Shown: piece by piece, positions 28,655 to 37,805 of the stretch
How positions within the stretch are numbered: the stretch's first letter is position 1
Layout of the letters: each line of letters opens with the position of its first letter
Assembly (NCBI RefSeq): GCF_000177635.2
Contig: NC_014836.1
Location: 2,836,001-2,900,000, forward strand
Direction of reading: 5' to 3'
DNA: 64,000 bases
Source of the DNA: Desulfurispirillum indicum S5
GTDB taxonomy: Bacteria > Chrysiogenota > Chrysiogenetes > Chrysiogenales > Chrysiogenaceae
Translations under genes and position numbers: made by a program
The notes under the pieces: generated by a model
Seen by the model: only the letters and a program-made list of their open reading frames with translations
What the model was told of the DNA's origin: nothing
Database searches by the model: none

Positions 28655-31480
28655 GTGGCCAAAGATACCATCGTCATCAAAGGTGCCCGTGAGCACAACC
28701 TGAAGAATATCAATCTGGAAATTCCCCGCGACAAGCTGGTGGTCATCACCGGGGTCAGTGGCAGTGGCAAGTCCACCCTGGCCTTTGATACGATTTTTGC
28801 CGAAGGGCAGCGCCGCTATGTGGAGTCGCTGTCCGCCTACGCCCGTCAGTTCCTGGAGCAGATGGACAAGCCCGATGTGGATGCCATCGAGGGCCTGAGC
28901 CCCGCCATCAGCATTGAGCAGAAGAGCATCACCCGCAATCCCCGCTCCACGGTGGCGACCATCACCGAGATCTATGACTACCTGCGCCTGCTTTACGCCC
29001 GCGCCGGCACACCCCACTGCCACGAGTGCGGCAAGCCCCTGGTTTCCCAGACGGTACAGCAGATGGTGGATGCCATCTGCCAGCGGGAGGCGGGCAGCCG
29101 CCTGATGATCATGGCGCCGGTGGTGCGGAGCCGCAAAGGGGAGTACAAAAAGCTCTTCGAAGACCTGAAGAAGAAGGGCTTTGCCCGCGTGCGCCTGGAT
29201 GGCGAGGTGCTGGATATGGACAGCGCCATGGCGGTGAAGCTGGACAAGAACACCAAGCACAGCATTGATATTGTGGTGGACCGCATCTCCGTCAAGGAGG
29301 GCATCGAGCGGCGCGTCACCGACAGCGTGGAGACGGCCCTGCAGTACAGCGAAGGGCTGCTGCTGGTGGCCGACCGCGAAGGCAACGAAGTGCTCATGAG
29401 CGAAACCGCCGCCTGCCACGATTGCGGCGTCAGCATGCCCGAGCTGGAGCCGCGCCTGTTCTCCTTCAACGCTCCCGAAGGGGCCTGCCCCAACTGCAGC
29501 GGCCTGGGCGCTTCCCTGGAGCTGGACGCCAACCTCATCGTCCCCAACCCCTCCCTCTCCATTGCCGAAGGGGCCATCGCCCCCTGGGCCCACAAGAGCT
29601 CCACCCGCTTCTGGGAAACGCTGCAGATGGTAGCCGAACGCTATGATATCGACCTGAACAAGCCCTGGTCCGCCTTGACGGAGGGGCAGCACAATATCCT
29701 GCTCTACGGTACCCAGGAAAAGGTACCCCAGCCCTCGGCGGGCAAGTTCCGCAAGATCGTGGAAGCGCGCTTTACCGGCGTTATCGGCTATCTGCAGAAC
29801 CTGTTTGCCGAAACCACCGTCTCCTACATCAAGGACTATGTGCAGCGCTTCATGCGCGAAAAACCCTGCCCCGCCTGCAACGGCGAACGCCTGAACAAGC
29901 AGGTGCTCAGCGTGCTGATCAATGGGCAGAATATCTCCCGCTTCACCGCCATGAATATCGGCACCGCCCTGCAGTTCGCCACTTCCATCCACTTCGATGA
30001 CCACCGCCAGGTCATCGCCCAGCGCATCCTGCGGGAAATCTGCGAACGCCTGAGCTTCCTCAACGACGTGGGCCTGGACTACCTGGAACTCAGCCGCAAG
30101 GGCAGCACCCTCTCCGGTGGCGAAGCTCAACGCATCCGCCTGGCCACCCAGATCGGCTCCAAACTCATGGGTGTGCTCTACATTCTGGATGAACCCAGCA
30201 TCGGCCTGCACCAGCGCGATAACGACAAACTCATCGCCACCCTCAAGAGCCTGCGGGACAACGGCAACACCGTCATCGTGGTGGAACACGACGAGGACAC
30301 CATCATGCAGTCGGACTTCGTGGTGGACATGGGCCCCTTCGCCGGACGCAAAGGGGGCGAAGTGGTGGTGGCCGGCACCCCCGCCCAGGTTATGGCCTGT
30401 GAAGCCAGCCTGACCGGCAGCTACCTCAGCGGCCGCGAAACCATACAGGTTCCCGCCCGCAGGCGCTCCGGCAAGGAATATGTGGAACTGCAAGGCGCAG
30501 CGGGCAACAACCTGCAGAGTGTGGACGTGCGCATTCCCCTGGAAACCTTCACCCTCGTCACCGGCGTCAGCGGCAGCGGCAAATCCACCCTGATCATCGA
30601 CACCCTGCTGCCCGCCCTGGCATCCACCCTGCGCACCGAAGACGCCGGTGGCGGCAGCCCCTACCGCAGCATCCAGGTCACCAGCCCCAAAATCAAAAAA
30701 GTCATCGCCATCGACCAGACCCCCATCGGACGCACCCCACGCTCCAACCCCGCCACCTACACCGGCGTGTTCACCCATATCCGCGACCTCTTCGCCAGCG
30801 CCCCCGAAGCCAAAAAACGCGGCTACAAAGCCGGACGCTTCTCCTTCAACGTCAAAGGCGGACGCTGCGAAGCCTGCCAGGGCGACGGCACCATCAAAAT
30901 CGAAATGCACTTCCTGCCCGATCTCTACGTCACCTGCGAAACCTGCAAAGGCAAACGCTTCAACCGCGACACCCTGGACATCACCTACAAGGGCAAAAGC
31001 ATCGCCGACATGCTGGACATGACCGTCAATATGGCCGCCGAATTCTTCGAGAACATCCCCAAGATCCAGCAGAAACTGCAGACCATCAGGGACGTGGGCC
31101 TCGGCTATATCAAGCTCGGCCAGGCCGCCACCACCCTCTCCGGCGGAGAGGCTCAGCGCGTGAAACTCTCCAAGGAACTCAGCCGCAAAAACTCCGGCGA
31201 CACCATCTACATCCTGGATGAACCCACCACCGGCCTGCACTTCCACGACATCCGCCAGCTCATCGAAGTGCTCAACCGCCTGGTGGACGCCGGCAACACC
31301 GTCATTGTCATCGAACACAACCTGGACATGATCAAGTGCGCCGACCACATCGTCGACCTGGGCCCCGAAGGTGGCAACCGGGGCGGCCAGATACTCTTCA
31401 GCGGAACGCCGGAAGGACTGTGCGATATCGAAGCCTCCTATACCGGGCATTACCTGCGCAAGCTGCTGGCGAAAGATTGA
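28655..31480 (+). CDS. uvrA: excinuclease ABC subunit A
   Basis: 941 residues, normal length. Damage-recognition ATPase of nucleotide excision repair. Two ABC modules with Walker [10 protein letters not shown] (33-41 and again near 640), two ABC signatures (LSGGEAQR), the UvrB-interaction insert, and Zn sites ([15 protein letters not shown] and [14 protein letters not shown]). A GTG at 28655 with AAAGGAG 8-9 bp upstream is the start; the frame is open 11 codons further into the repeat. The wobble composition shifts to C-ending, GAA and AAA codons in the second half. A strong terminator follows. Confidence 0.97.
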   Translation: MAKDTIVIKGAREHNLKNINLEIPRDKLVVITGVSGSGKSTLAFDTIFAEGQRRYVESLSAYARQFLEQMDKPDVDAIEGLSPAISIEQKSITRNPRSTVATITEIYDYLRLLYARAGTPHCHECGKPLVSQTVQQMVDAICQREAGSRLMIMAPVVRSRKGEYKKLFEDLKKKGFARVRLDGEVLDMDSAMAVKLDKNTKHSIDIVVDRISVKEGIERRVTDSVETALQYSEGLLLVADREGNEVLMSETAACHDCGVSMPELEPRLFSFNAPEGACPNCSGLGASLELDANLIVPNPSLSIAEGAIAPWAHKSSTRFWETLQMVAERYDIDLNKPWSALTEGQHNILLYGTQEKVPQPSAGKFRKIVEARFTGVIGYLQNLFAETTVSYIKDYVQRFMREKPCPACNGERLNKQVLSVLINGQNISRFTAMNIGTALQFATSIHFDDHRQVIAQRILREICERLSFLNDVGLDYLELSRKGSTLSGGEAQRIRLATQIGSKLMGVLYILDEPSIGLHQRDNDKLIATLKSLRDNGNTVIVVEHDEDTIMQSDFVVDMGPFAGRKGGEVVVAGTPAQVMACEASLTGSYLSGRETIQVPARRRSGKEYVELQGAAGNNLQSVDVRIPLETFTLVTGVSGSGKSTLIIDTLLPALASTLRTEDAGGGSPYRSIQVTSPKIKKVIAIDQTPIGRTPRSNPATYTGVFTHIRDLFASAPEAKKRGYKAGRFSFNVKGGRCEACQGDGTIKIEMHFLPDLYVTCETCKGKRFNRDTLDITYKGKSIADMLDMTVNMAAEFFENIPKIQQKLQTIRDVGLGYIKLGQAATTLSGGEAQRVKLSKELSRKNSGDTIYILDEPTTGLHFHDIRQLIEVLNRLVDAGNTVIVIEHNLDMIKCADHIVDLGPEGGNRGGQILFSGTPEGLCDIEASYTGHYLRKLLAKD

Positions 31481-31540
31481 CGCAATCTTTCAGTAAGAGA
31501 AGAAGCGGGTTCCACACAAAGCCCCCAAAGGCACCAAGGA

Positions 31541-31577
31541 AACAGCCCACGGTATACTCCGTGGGCTGTTTGTTTTT
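31541..31577 (+). terminator. Rho-independent terminator of uvrA
   Basis: AACAGCCCACGG / CCGTGGGCTGTT, a perfect 12-bp stem with a 6-nt loop, followed by TGTTTTTGG, 60 bp after the uvrA stop. Confidence 0.9.
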
Positions 31578-31644
31578 GGCAGGCTGCTGAAAGCCCTATC
31601 TGCATGGGAGCAGCACAGTAATGAGCAATGGGACGGCCCTCTAC

Positions 31645-31713
31645 TATACAATTAGACGAAGCCATGATATACAATTAGACGACTACAAATCATGCAATTG
31701 GACTGACAATGAT
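31645..31713 (+). repeat. three 23-bp iterons before the DUF4143 ATPase gene
   Basis: Copies start at 31645 (TATACAATTAGACGA), 31668 (TATACAATTAGACGA) and 31691 (CATGCAATTGGACTGA), exactly 23 bp apart. The third runs into the start codon at 31709. The conserved core is 13-15 bp and the remainder of each unit differs. The layout suggests an operator or an origin-like binding array, most simply autoregulation of the adjacent gene. Confidence 0.75.
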
Positions 31714-32968
31714 GAAAACTACTGTCAATCCTGAATACATCCCCCGACACCTTGCGACCAAGCTGCAAGAGGCCCTGACAGATACTCCGGTTGTTTGCCT
31801 GCTGGGACCTCGCCAGTGTGGAAAGTCTACCTTGGTCCGTCACCTGGAGCCAGACCGAACTTACATCAACCTGGATGATCGCAACTACCTGGAGGTAGCT
31901 CGGCGCGACCCAGAGGGTTTTATCGACAATTTACCCGAGAGGGTTGCCATAGACGAAATTCAGCGCGCTCCAGAACTTACCTTGGCAATCAAGCGCAGTG
32001 TCGACGCCAAACGCCATCCGGGACGTTTTCTGCTAACGGGCTCAGCCAACCTGCTGCAATTGCCACGACTGGCGGATTCGCTGGCAGGACGTATGGAATG
32101 CCTTTACCTGCACCCGCTGACTGAGGCGGAAAAGCAGCACTCGCCTGGCCGTTTTCTTGATCTGTGGCTGGAGAAAAAGCTGGATACCAGCTTGCCAGCC
32201 AGTGGCACTTCCCGCGCAAGCGAGCTGCCTGGGCGCCTGGTGGCGGGTGGCTACCCTGAAGCATTTTTCCGTCAGCCCGTACGGGCGCGAAGCTGGCAAC
32301 AGCAATATCTGCACTCGATAATCGAACGGGATATTCATGATATCGCCACTATCCGTGGAGCGATTGATGTGCAACGCTTGCTGGAATACCTCAGCCACCA
32401 GACAGCTTCGCTTATGAATATCGCAGCCATAGCCAATGCGCTTGGGTATGCACGCCCAACAATTGAGCGTTATCTGGGAGTACTGGAAAAGCTCTTCCTG
32501 ATCCGCCAGTTACCAGCCTGGCACAGTAATCGCGGCAAGCGCCTCGTGAAGACACCAAAGATACATATTTGTGATAGCGGTCTGGCAGCAACTCTTTCCA
32601 ACTTGCGGGCGGAGCAGTGGATTCCACAGCGCAAGCGCTTCGGTCACTTGCTGGAATCATTTGTGGTGCAACAAATTATAGCTATGGGTGGCTGGTGCGA
32701 AAAGGATTTGCGTTTTCACTACTACCGTGACAAGGACCAGGTAGAGGTTGATCTCATCATTGAGGCAGATGGCACCGTGTGGGGCATTGAAGTAAAGGCT
32801 GCCGCTACCCTGGAAGCGCGTGATGGCCGTGGGCTTATGCGCCTGGCGGATGTGGCTGGCACTTCATTCCACGGCGGCCTGATTCTCTACGATGGCGATG
32901 CGGTTCTCCCGATTGAGCCGAAACGCCATATCTTTGCCGTACCTTTTGGCAAACTGTGGGAGCTGTAG
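31709..32968 (+). CDS. AAA_14/DUF4143 family ATPase
   Basis: 419 residues. Walker A GPRQCGKST at 33-41, Walker B region RVAIDEIQRAPEL, sensor LLTGSANLL, then the DUF4143 C-terminal domain (winged helix around NALGYARPTIERYLGVLEKL and a nuclease-like fold DQVEVDLIIE..GIEVKA, which has a D-E-K pattern like PD-(D/E)xK enzymes). These ATPases are widespread, mobile and of unknown role. No good RBS is seen and the start abuts the iterons. GC content is intermediate, so acquisition is likely but not recent. The downstream neighbour is an orphan antitoxin. Confidence 0.88.
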   Translation: MMKTTVNPEYIPRHLATKLQEALTDTPVVCLLGPRQCGKSTLVRHLEPDRTYINLDDRNYLEVARRDPEGFIDNLPERVAIDEIQRAPELTLAIKRSVDAKRHPGRFLLTGSANLLQLPRLADSLAGRMECLYLHPLTEAEKQHSPGRFLDLWLEKKLDTSLPASGTSRASELPGRLVAGGYPEAFFRQPVRARSWQQQYLHSIIERDIHDIATIRGAIDVQRLLEYLSHQTASLMNIAAIANALGYARPTIERYLGVLEKLFLIRQLPAWHSNRGKRLVKTPKIHICDSGLAATLSNLRAEQWIPQRKRFGHLLESFVVQQIIAMGGWCEKDLRFHYYRDKDQVEVDLIIEADGTVWGIEVKAAATLEARDGRGLMRLADVAGTSFHGGLILYDGDAVLPIEPKRHIFAVPFGKLWEL

Positions 32969-32989
32969 TTTTCGTAACTCTTCACAGTG

Positions 32990-33110
32990 GAACCGCAAGA
33001 GAAAAAGCGGGTTTAACGCAAAGGCCTCAAAGGCACTAACAAGGCAGTGTTTCTCGCCCGTTCGCCACTCTCACTTGAGACGCGGGGCACGCGGAGGAAA
33101 GACAAGGGAA
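32990..33110 (+). repeat. family B repeat remnant
   Basis: GGTTTAACGCAAAGGCCTCA, CTCGCCCGTTCGCCACTCTC and related stretches are degenerate versions of the inverted-repeat arm sequences at 17.9 and 23.1 kb. Confidence 0.55.
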
Positions 33111-33200
33111 ATGTACCTGGCAACCCTGCACCGTTACAGGTTGACAATCTTCGGAGGAGGCATACCCTATGAATATTATTCACCGCAAGAGGTATTCCAG

Positions 33201-33473
33201 ATGAATCTCCAGGAACTTATAGCTGAAGCACTCCACCTCTCCATGGAAGAGCGGGCACACCTGATTCAGCAACTCGTACTGAGTATGGAATCTCCCTCGG
33301 AAGACGAACTGAAAGCCGAGTGGATAAAGGAAGCCCACCGCAAAGCCAACGAACTTACCCACCTTCGCGAGCAGCTGCAAGTCGGCATCAACCAACTTGA
33401 CCAGGGGCTGGGAACTACAATCAATTCGCACGAAGAGCTGGATGAATTATTCGTTACAATCAAAGGGGCATAG
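33201..33473 (+). CDS. putative addiction-module antitoxin (orphan)
   Basis: 90 residues from an ATG at 33201 with AAGAGG upstream; the frame is open further back but without family resemblance. The N-terminal half (ALHLSMEERAHLIQQLVLSM) matches the small unstable antitoxin family of RelE/ParE-type modules (PF09720-like, from memory). The C-terminal half (LREQLQVGINQLDQGLG) is more like ParD antitoxins that wrap their toxin. No toxin gene follows: the next gene is the SIR2-like protein 110 bp on. Either the toxin is lost or the pair is unconventional. Confidence 0.7.
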   Translation: MNLQELIAEALHLSMEERAHLIQQLVLSMESPSEDELKAEWIKEAHRKANELTHLREQLQVGINQLDQGLGTTINSHEELDELFVTIKGA

Positions 33474-33589
33474 ACTTACCTCAACGCCGCAAACGCAGAA
33501 GTGTGAGATTTGATGTGCCTTCATGCGAATAATTCACATACAACGCAAAGCGCAAACAATCAATTAAACCAGCAAAAAGGAGATTGAAC

Positions 33590-34785
33590 ATGACATGTTA
33601 TGTTGTTGGTGCTGGTGCTTCAAAGAGTTATGAAAAATCGCCAACAGGCTTATTAATGCCTCTTGCAAAAGAGTTTTTTCAAACATTTTCAAAACTGAAA
33701 ATATCAGAAAATAACCATGTGCTCGTTGGACATATATTGCACTATCTTAAAGAGTTTCACGGGTTAAGTTATTCAGAATTTTCTTGCTTTGAAAGAGACA
33801 TTGAAGAGCTACATTCGGAAGTAGAAAGCAGACTTAACGAAGCACTTATTAGTGGGGATCATGCTACTCGAATCCAGCTGTTATCTGTTTATAATCAACT
33901 GACATTTTTATTCACATCTGTTATTAACGAAATTCAAAACGGAAATCCATCTACATCGCATATAAATTTTATCGAAAACTTAATGCCACAAGATTCGATA
34001 ATAACATTCAACTGGGATACGTTAATTGATCGTGCGCTACTTATAAGTGGCAAATGGCACTGCGATACTGGGTATATATGTGAGCCAAGTGGCATATATA
34101 GAGACGGATGGCAGAACTCTGACCCAAGCAAAACATCACAAATTAGACTTATAAAACTTCATGGGTCAAGCAATTGGCTCACATCATATGTAGTCTTTGA
34201 TGAAAATGAAGAAATTTCTTTTTCGCATGACGGCGCTGCTGATTCCTTTTTCGTCTACGAGTCTACAACCAAGCCCTACCCGTGCTACGATGGCAGATAT
34301 ATACCAGGATATGTAGATTTTTCTTACGGTTACTACCCACCAAATTTGCCAGCCAATTCTAAATTTACTCGCGAAGGTTTTATCGAAATGCGAGTAGTTC
34401 CTAAACCACCTTTTGCGCCGAATGGAAGTAATAATAGATCAGATTGACTTCCATGCCGCTTATCATTCCACCAGTAAAACATAAGCAATACAACATGTAT
34501 GGCGAATTGTTTAATCAATTGTGGCGTAATGCCGAGATGGAGTTGGCATCAGCAGATAAAATCGCAATTCTTGGTTACTCGTTTCCTGCAACCGATGTCA
34601 GAGCGACATCTTTATTTATCAATGCGTTTATGCGGCGAGAGTCTATACCAGAAATTGTAATAGTAAACCCATATCCTGATCAGATTTACTCAAAATTTAA
34701 ATATGAGTTTGGTGTCCCAAGTTATAAAATTAACACGATCAAGGAGTGCATGACGGAGGATTTTGACTTCCAAAAGCTATTTTAA
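33590..34785 (+). pseudogene. SIR2-like NAD-binding protein, frameshifted
   Basis: The first frame (33590-34447, AAGGAG seven bases before the ATG) carries GAGAS (7-11), the N141-x-D143 motif in TFNWDTLID and H191 in KLHGSSNW, the NAD-binding/hydrolase signature of SIR2-like defence proteins. It stops at 34445, while the next frame (34438-34785) continues the fold with IIPPVKHKQYN and AILGYSFPATD, the usual C-terminal SIR2-like motifs. The frames overlap for only about 10 bases, so a one-base shift near 34440 is the simplest reading. AT-rich, clearly foreign relative to ffh and uvrA. No RBS for the second part. A sequencing error or programmed frameshift is possible. Confidence 0.75.
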
Positions 34786-34982
34786 CACTGGTTTACAGCA
34801 ATAGACCATGCAAGATAATTTGCAGTGTGCATCACCCCATCATATCTTGGGCAAATTGCCCTTATTGCACGTAAAAACCTTGAGAACACAAGTGTGAAAG
34901 CAGCCTTTTCCACCCATCACAATTTCCGGCTGAGTATCTCCACCCAACCATCCTTCCCTTGACCATGCAATCACAACCACTT

Positions 34983-35023
34983 GACAGGGCAGGGGCTCCT
35001 CAGTATACTGCCCTGTCGTTTTG
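34983..35023 (+). terminator. terminator-like hairpin upstream of ffh
   Basis: GACAGGGCAG (34983-34992) pairs with CTGCCCTGTC (35008-35017) over 10 bp; GTTTTG follows. It lies about 200 bp after the SIR2-like frame, so it may end that transcript and insulate the ffh operon. Confidence 0.55.
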
Positions 35024-35109
35024 CTGTCTGCGCTGAGAAAGTGGGGCATTCCCCTTCTTCCCAAATGCGCGGCAGGTGGTTTTCACAGCTTGCAGAAATA
35101 CTTCAAAAT

Positions 35110-35188
35110 ACGCAGGCAATTGAAAAATGCTCAGGTGCAATGCACGCGACGGCGAGCAACGCCGCAGATGAGGGTTTTTCAGCAGCCG
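35110..35188 (-). repeat. family A repeat, short copy before ffh
   Basis: From CAGGCAATTGAAAAATGCTC to GATGAGGGTTTTTCAGCAGC, about 80 bp, nearly identical at both ends to the copy at 18184-18266. It lies within the ffh leader. Confidence 0.85.
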
Positions 35189-35205
35189 GTTAAGGATAGA
35201 AGCCC

Positions 35206-36594
35206 ATGTTCTCCCAACTCCAGAACTCCTTCCAGAAAGTCTTCAAGGACCTGCGCGGGCAGGGGAAGATCAGCGAAGCCAACATTCAGGAGGCCCTGCG
35301 CGAGGTGCGGGTTGCCCTGCTGGATGCCGATGTCAACATCAAGGTGGTGCGGCAGTTCATTGCGCAGGTGAAGGAGAAGGCGCTTGGGCAGGAGGTTCTG
35401 CAGAGTCTGACTCCTGGTCAGCAGTTCATCAAGATTGTTGATGCGGAGCTGACGGAGCTGATGGGGCAGACCCATACAAAGCTGCATCTTTCCAGCACTC
35501 CACCCACGGTGGTGATGATGTGCGGTTTGCAGGGCAGCGGGAAGACGACGACGGCTGGCAAGCTGGCGGCTTCGTTCAAGAAGCAGGGCCGCAAGGTTAT
35601 GCTGGCGGGTGCCGATATTTACCGTCCGGCGGCGGTGGAGCAGATTCGCGCCCTGGCGGAGCAGGTGGGTGTGGATGTGTACGCCCCCGGCACGGATATT
35701 TCGCCGGTGGAGATTTGCGCCCAGGCCAGAAAGCTGGCCATGGGAAAACAGATTGATTTACTGATTCTGGATACGGCGGGGCGTCTGCATATTGATGATG
35801 CCCTGATGGAAGAGCTGGTGCAGATCAAGGCCAGCGCCCGCCCTGACGAGATTCTCTTCGTGGCCGATGCCATGACGGGTCAGGAGGCGGTCAATGTGGC
35901 CCAGTCCTTTGATGAACGCCTGGATCTTTCCGGTGTCATCCTGACGAAAATGGACAGTGACGCCCGTGGCGGTGCGGCCCTTTCCATCCGCGCGCTGCTT
36001 GGCAAGCCCATCAAGTACATTGGTGGCGGCGAGAAGATGGATGCCCTGGAGCCTTTCCACCCCGACCGGGTGGCTTCGCGCATTCTGGGCATGGGGGACA
36101 TGCTCACCCTGATCGAGAAGGCTGAGAGTGTCTACGACGAAAAGACGGCCAAGAACCTGGAACGCAAGATCCGCGGCAATGAATTCAGCATGCAGGATTT
36201 CAAGGACCAGCTTTTGCAGATAAAGAAGATGGGGTCACTGGGCTCCATTATGAAGATGATTCCCGGTATGAGCTCAAAAATGGGCGATATGGATATAGAC
36301 GACTCCCAGTACAAGCCGGTGGTGGCGATTATTGATTCCATGACGCCCCAGGAGCGTGAGAAGCCGGAGATCATCAACGCCAACCGCCGACGCCGCATCG
36401 CCAAGGGTTCGGGACGCACAGTGCAGGAGGTCAACCGCCTGCTGAAGCAGTTCCAGGACATGCGCAAGATGATGAAGCAGTTCTCGGGCGCGGGGGGCAA
36501 GAACAAGAAGCAGCAGCAGGCCATGATGCGCCAGCTGCAGGCCCGTATGCCCAAGGGGGCTATGGGCGGGAAGATGCCTTTCGGGCGTCGTTAG
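35206..36594 (+). CDS. ffh: signal recognition particle protein Ffh (SRP54)
   Basis: 462 residues. With 4.5S RNA it binds signal sequences of nascent membrane proteins and delivers them to FtsY. N domain with ALLDADVN, G domain with P-loop GLQGSGKTTT (107-116), DTAGR and TKMDSDARGG, then a methionine-rich M domain (MKMIPGMSSKMGDM, and the C-terminal MMKQ..MMRQ stretch) for signal and RNA binding. The RBS AAGGAT precedes the ATG. It heads the ribosomal cluster rpsP to rplS. Confidence 0.97.
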   Translation: MFSQLQNSFQKVFKDLRGQGKISEANIQEALREVRVALLDADVNIKVVRQFIAQVKEKALGQEVLQSLTPGQQFIKIVDAELTELMGQTHTKLHLSSTPPTVVMMCGLQGSGKTTTAGKLAASFKKQGRKVMLAGADIYRPAAVEQIRALAEQVGVDVYAPGTDISPVEICAQARKLAMGKQIDLLILDTAGRLHIDDALMEELVQIKASARPDEILFVADAMTGQEAVNVAQSFDERLDLSGVILTKMDSDARGGAALSIRALLGKPIKYIGGGEKMDALEPFHPDRVASRILGMGDMLTLIEKAESVYDEKTAKNLERKIRGNEFSMQDFKDQLLQIKKMGSLGSIMKMIPGMSSKMGDMDIDDSQYKPVVAIIDSMTPQEREKPEIINANRRRRIAKGSGRTVQEVNRLLKQFQDMRKMMKQFSGAGGKNKKQQQAMMRQLQARMPKGAMGGKMPFGRR

Positions 36595-36632
36595 CAGGCT
36601 GCGCAAACGCACTCACCTGGCGCATACCGGGA

Positions 36633-36705
36633 GAGCAGCCTGTTGAAAAATGTTCAGCTGCAAGGCGTCCACATCCTGCAGATGGGCGTTTTTCAGCAAA
36701 CTCAC
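36633..36705 (-). repeat. family A repeat, minimal copy before rpsP
   Basis: GCAGCCTGTTGAAAAATGTT to GATGGGCGTTTTTCAGCA, about 70 bp: only the two inverted ends remain. It fills the ffh-rpsP gap, and the whole can fold as one hairpin in mRNA. Confidence 0.75.
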
Positions 36706-36749
36706 TTTGGATAAATTTTTTATCATAAAAACTTTTTTTGGAGGTCACA

Positions 36750-37037
36750 TTGGCTGTCAAGATCAGACTCAAACGCCTGGGATCCAAAAAGCGACCCTTC
36801 TACCGAATCGTCGCCATGGACTCCCGCACCCCACGGGATGGACAATCCCTCGAAATCATCGGTACCTACAACCCCATCAAAGAGCCAGCCGAACTGCAAA
36901 TTAACGAAGAAAAGGCTCTTTACTGGCTGGGTGTGGGTGCTGAACCCAGTGACACCGCGCGCAATCTGCTCTCCAAGCAGGGTGTCATGCAGAAATTCCA
37001 CGAGCTGAAGCTGGAGAAAAAGAAGAAGTCTGAGTAA
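36750..37037 (+). CDS. rpsP: 30S ribosomal protein S16
   Basis: 95 residues. N-terminus [19 protein letters not shown] is the S16 signature; binds 16S rRNA early in 30S assembly. The start is a TTG at 36750 placed 7 bp after GGAGG, while the track-like upstream TTG at 36738 would put the RBS inside the gene. TTG starts on a ribosomal gene usually lower expression and may balance it here. Followed 35 bp later by khpA. Confidence 0.96.
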   Translation: MAVKIRLKRLGSKKRPFYRIVAMDSRTPRDGQSLEIIGTYNPIKEPAELQINEEKALYWLGVGAEPSDTARNLLSKQGVMQKFHELKLEKKKKSE

Positions 37038-37072
37038 CGCTTCTCTCAACGAGGCAAAAGAGGTCCGAAGTC

Positions 37073-37303
37073 ATGAAAGAGTTAATCGAATATATTGTCA
37101 AATCCATTGTTGATCATCCCGATGAAGTGGAAATAACGGAAACGGAAGCGGAGAAGACGACCATTATCGAACTGAAAGTGGCTTCAGACGACCTGGGGAA
37201 AGTCATCGGCAAACAAGGACGCATGGCAAAAGCGCTGCGCACCATCGTCAGTGCCTCTGCCAGTAAAGATGGAAGACGGCTGATCCTTGAAATCATCGAG
37301 TGA
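37073..37303 (+). CDS. khpA: KH-domain RNA-binding protein KhpA
   Basis: 76 residues, one KH fold with the GxxG loop in VIGKQGRMAKALR. The family (YlqC/KhpA) lies between rpsP and rimM in many bacteria and pairs with KhpB/Jag in RNA binding and cell-elongation control. The stop overlaps nothing: rimM starts one base later at ATG 37305. Confidence 0.93.
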   Translation: MKELIEYIVKSIVDHPDEVEITETEAEKTTIIELKVASDDLGKVIGKQGRMAKALRTIVSASASKDGRRLILEIIE

Positions 37304-37304
37304 A

Positions 37305-37805
37305 ATGCTGTCCATCGCCCGCATCACCAAAACCCGTGGCCTGCGGGGCGAGCTGCAACTGTTCAGCCTTTTCAATGAGCCTGGGCGCTTTGAAGGCCTG
37401 AAGCATCTCCATATCGGAGGGGTCAGGTTTGCCGTAAGCCGTCTGCGTATTGCGGACAGCCAGCGGCTGGTGGTCAGCCTGAAGGGTGTGGACACCATCG
37501 AACAGGCGGAAGAGCTGGTGGGGCAGGATGCCTGCCTGCCGGTCGATGAGATACCCCGTTACGAAGACGAATACTTCGATTTTGAACTGCAGAAGCTTCG
37601 CGTCATCAATGATGACGGCGAAGAACTTGGATCCTTAACACAGATTATTCACACGGGCGCCAAAGACGTGTACGAAATCCTCTCTCCCGGGGGCAAGCGG
37701 TGGATGATTCCGGCCAACCATGAATTCATCCCCGAAATCAACCTGGAGGAGGGCTACATGCTGGTGCGACCCATACCCGGAATGATGGACGAAGATGCGC
37801 TTTGA
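37305..37805 (+). CDS. rimM: ribosome maturation factor RimM
   Basis: 166 residues, normal length. N-terminal RimM beta-barrel (IARITKTRGLRGELQLF) and PRC-barrel C-terminus (YFDFELQKLRVINDDGEELG). Helps assemble the 30S head and binds S19. The frame is open six codons upstream (TTG), but the ATG at 37305 gives the canonical MLSIARI start. Its end overlaps trmD by 11 bp. Confidence 0.94.
   Translation: MLSIARITKTRGLRGELQLFSLFNEPGRFEGLKHLHIGGVRFAVSRLRIADSQRLVVSLKGVDTIEQAEELVGQDACLPVDEIPRYEDEYFDFELQKLRVINDDGEELGSLTQIIHTGAKDVYEILSPGGKRWMIPANHEFIPEINLEEGYMLVRPIPGMMDEDAL

Larger units (their letters stand above)
34786..35205. other. gene-free region between SIR2-like gene and ffh
   Basis: 420 bases without a gene. 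It contains a terminator-like hairpin (34983-35023) and a short family A copy (35110-35188) that ends 17 bp before the ffh start. Confidence 0.65.

Noticed and set aside
28451-31450. Very long minus-strand open frame (999 codons) opposite uvrA
   Set aside because: Antisense shadow of uvrA caused by its biased codon use; composition is Gly/Ala/Val/Asp-rich with no domain motif, and uvrA itself is unmistakable.
31645-31713. CRISPR-like spacing of the 23-bp iterons
   Set aside because: Only three copies, no unique spacers of 30-40 bp (the non-repeat parts are 8-10 bp), and no cas genes.
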